From positions 2,108,001 to 2,172,000 of the forward strand of contig NZ_JAHOPB010000001.1 of assembly GCF_019039055.1 (NCBI RefSeq): a stretch of DNA of 64,000 nucleotides, read 5' to 3'. Numbering within the stretch: position 1 is the stretch's first letter; each line of letters starts with the position of its first letter. Below the pieces are notes generated by a model, which worked only from the letters and a program-made list of their open reading frames with translations, was not told the DNA's origin and did no database searches. This stretch comes from Reyranella humidisoli. Its GTDB lineage: Bacteria > Pseudomonadota > Alphaproteobacteria > Reyranellales > Reyranellaceae. Shown here piece by piece: positions 63,589 to 64,000 of the stretch. Made by a program: the position numbers and the translations under genes.

Positions 63589-64000
63589 ATGAAGCTCTAT
63601 TACATGCCCGGCGCCTGTTCGATCGGCATCCACGTGCTGCTCGAGGAAATCGGCAAGCCCTACGACGCGCACAAGGTCGACGGCGCCAAGCAGGAGCAGT
63701 ACGGCCCGGATTTCGTGAAGCTCAATCCGAAGTCGAAGGTCCCGACCCTGCAGCGCGACGACGGCTCCGTGCTCACGGAGTTCCCCGCGATCGCCGTGTG
63801 GCTCGCCCGCAAGAACCCCGAAGCCGGCCTGCTGCCGTCCGATGCCGATGGCGAGGCCGCGGCGCTCGAAGCGATGGATTATGCCGTGTCGACCATGCAC
63901 ATGCAGGGTTTCAGCCGCATGTTCCGTCCGGCCAACTTCGCGCCGACCGAGGCCGACCACGACAAGGTGAAGGCGCGCGGCAAGGAGATCATGGAGAAGG
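63589..64000 (+). CDS. Glutathione S-transferase, N-terminal part
   Basis: The gene runs off the right edge, and 137 complete codons are seen. MKLYYMPGACSIGIHVLLEE is the thioredoxin-like first domain of a beta-class GST, with the catalytic residue expected near Cys/Ser10 (ACS). NPKSKVPTL carries the glutathione site and TEFPAIAVWLA the following helix. The start is preceded by AGGGAGAG. It lies next to the HpcH aldolase on the other strand, with 73 bases between starts. Confidence 0.9.
   Translation, partial: MKLYYMPGACSIGIHVLLEEIGKPYDAHKVDGAKQEQYGPDFVKLNPKSKVPTLQRDDGSVLTEFPAIAVWLARKNPEAGLLPSDADGEAAALEAMDYAVSTMHMQGFSRMFRPANFAPTEADHDKVKARGKEIMEK

Overview
The window is a chromosomal stretch of a high-GC alphaproteobacterium. 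The best lineage marker is a circularly permuted, two-piece tmRNA gene on the minus strand (about 11687-11966). SspB of the alphaproteobacterial type, the hflK-hflC-degP order, mreBCD-mrdA-rodA and several Bug-type tricarboxylate binding proteins fit that group. A Rhodospirillales or Reyranella-like soil bacterium is my guess from gene content, not something the sequence proves. Almost all DNA is densely packed housekeeping or metabolic coding sequence. I see no prophage, transposase, CRISPR array or secretion island.

Layout. 1-5.4 kb: end of an NhaA antiporter, an HxlR regulator, a small DUF4169 protein, a large AsmA protein, a nitroreductase and a ribbon-helix-helix protein. 5.5-9.2 kb: typA, an Ala-rich DUF6481 protein, a VOC protein and a secreted SH3-like protein. 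9.3-13.6 kb: class I fumarase, sspB and ssrA on the minus strand, then thyX and an acetyltransferase on the plus strand. 13.7-18.8 kb: Mrp/ApbC, then hflK-hflC and a DegP-type protease (membrane and envelope quality control). 19-26.6 kb: oxidoreductase and serB, miaA, then branched-chain amino acid synthesis (ilvB, ilvN, a LysE-type exporter, ilvC) with a small lipoprotein. 26.8-30.4 kb: SDR, zinc alcohol dehydrogenase, a 30-residue membrane peptide, acyl-CoA dehydrogenase and a small hypothetical protein. 30.6-36.4 kb: the rod-shape operon mreB-mreC-mreD-mrdA-rodA and a tRNA-Lys. 36.6-45 kb: P-type ATPase, metallophosphoesterase, DinB protein, phosphofructokinase, prmB, thioredoxin-like protein and a CoA-transferase. 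45-46.5 kb: three tandem paralogous lipoproteins with Asp-rich, calcium-type repeats. 46.7-53.2 kb: amidase, cytosine-deaminase-like amidohydrolase, two Bug binding proteins, and a thiolase paired with a DUF35 protein, probably a catabolic locus. 53.3-64 kb: alkB, cytochrome c, MFS transporter, FMN reductase, 5-formyl-THF cyclo-ligase, acetyltransferase, hydrolase, kup, cytochrome P450, HpcH aldolase and the start of a glutathione S-transferase.

The main items beyond routine annotation are: (i) ssrA directly upstream of sspB, with a predicted tag [12 protein letters not shown]; (ii) dispersed palindromic intergenic elements of at least two families, one of them flanked by a perfect 15-bp direct repeat that includes the start codon of the next gene; (iii) the three-member Asp-rich lipoprotein cluster; (iv) the uncharacterised amidase/deaminase/thiolase-DUF35 locus; (v) a strong ilvB promoter whose transcript should begin with a 9-bp hairpin. 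I did not find a clearly new multi-gene defence or signalling system.
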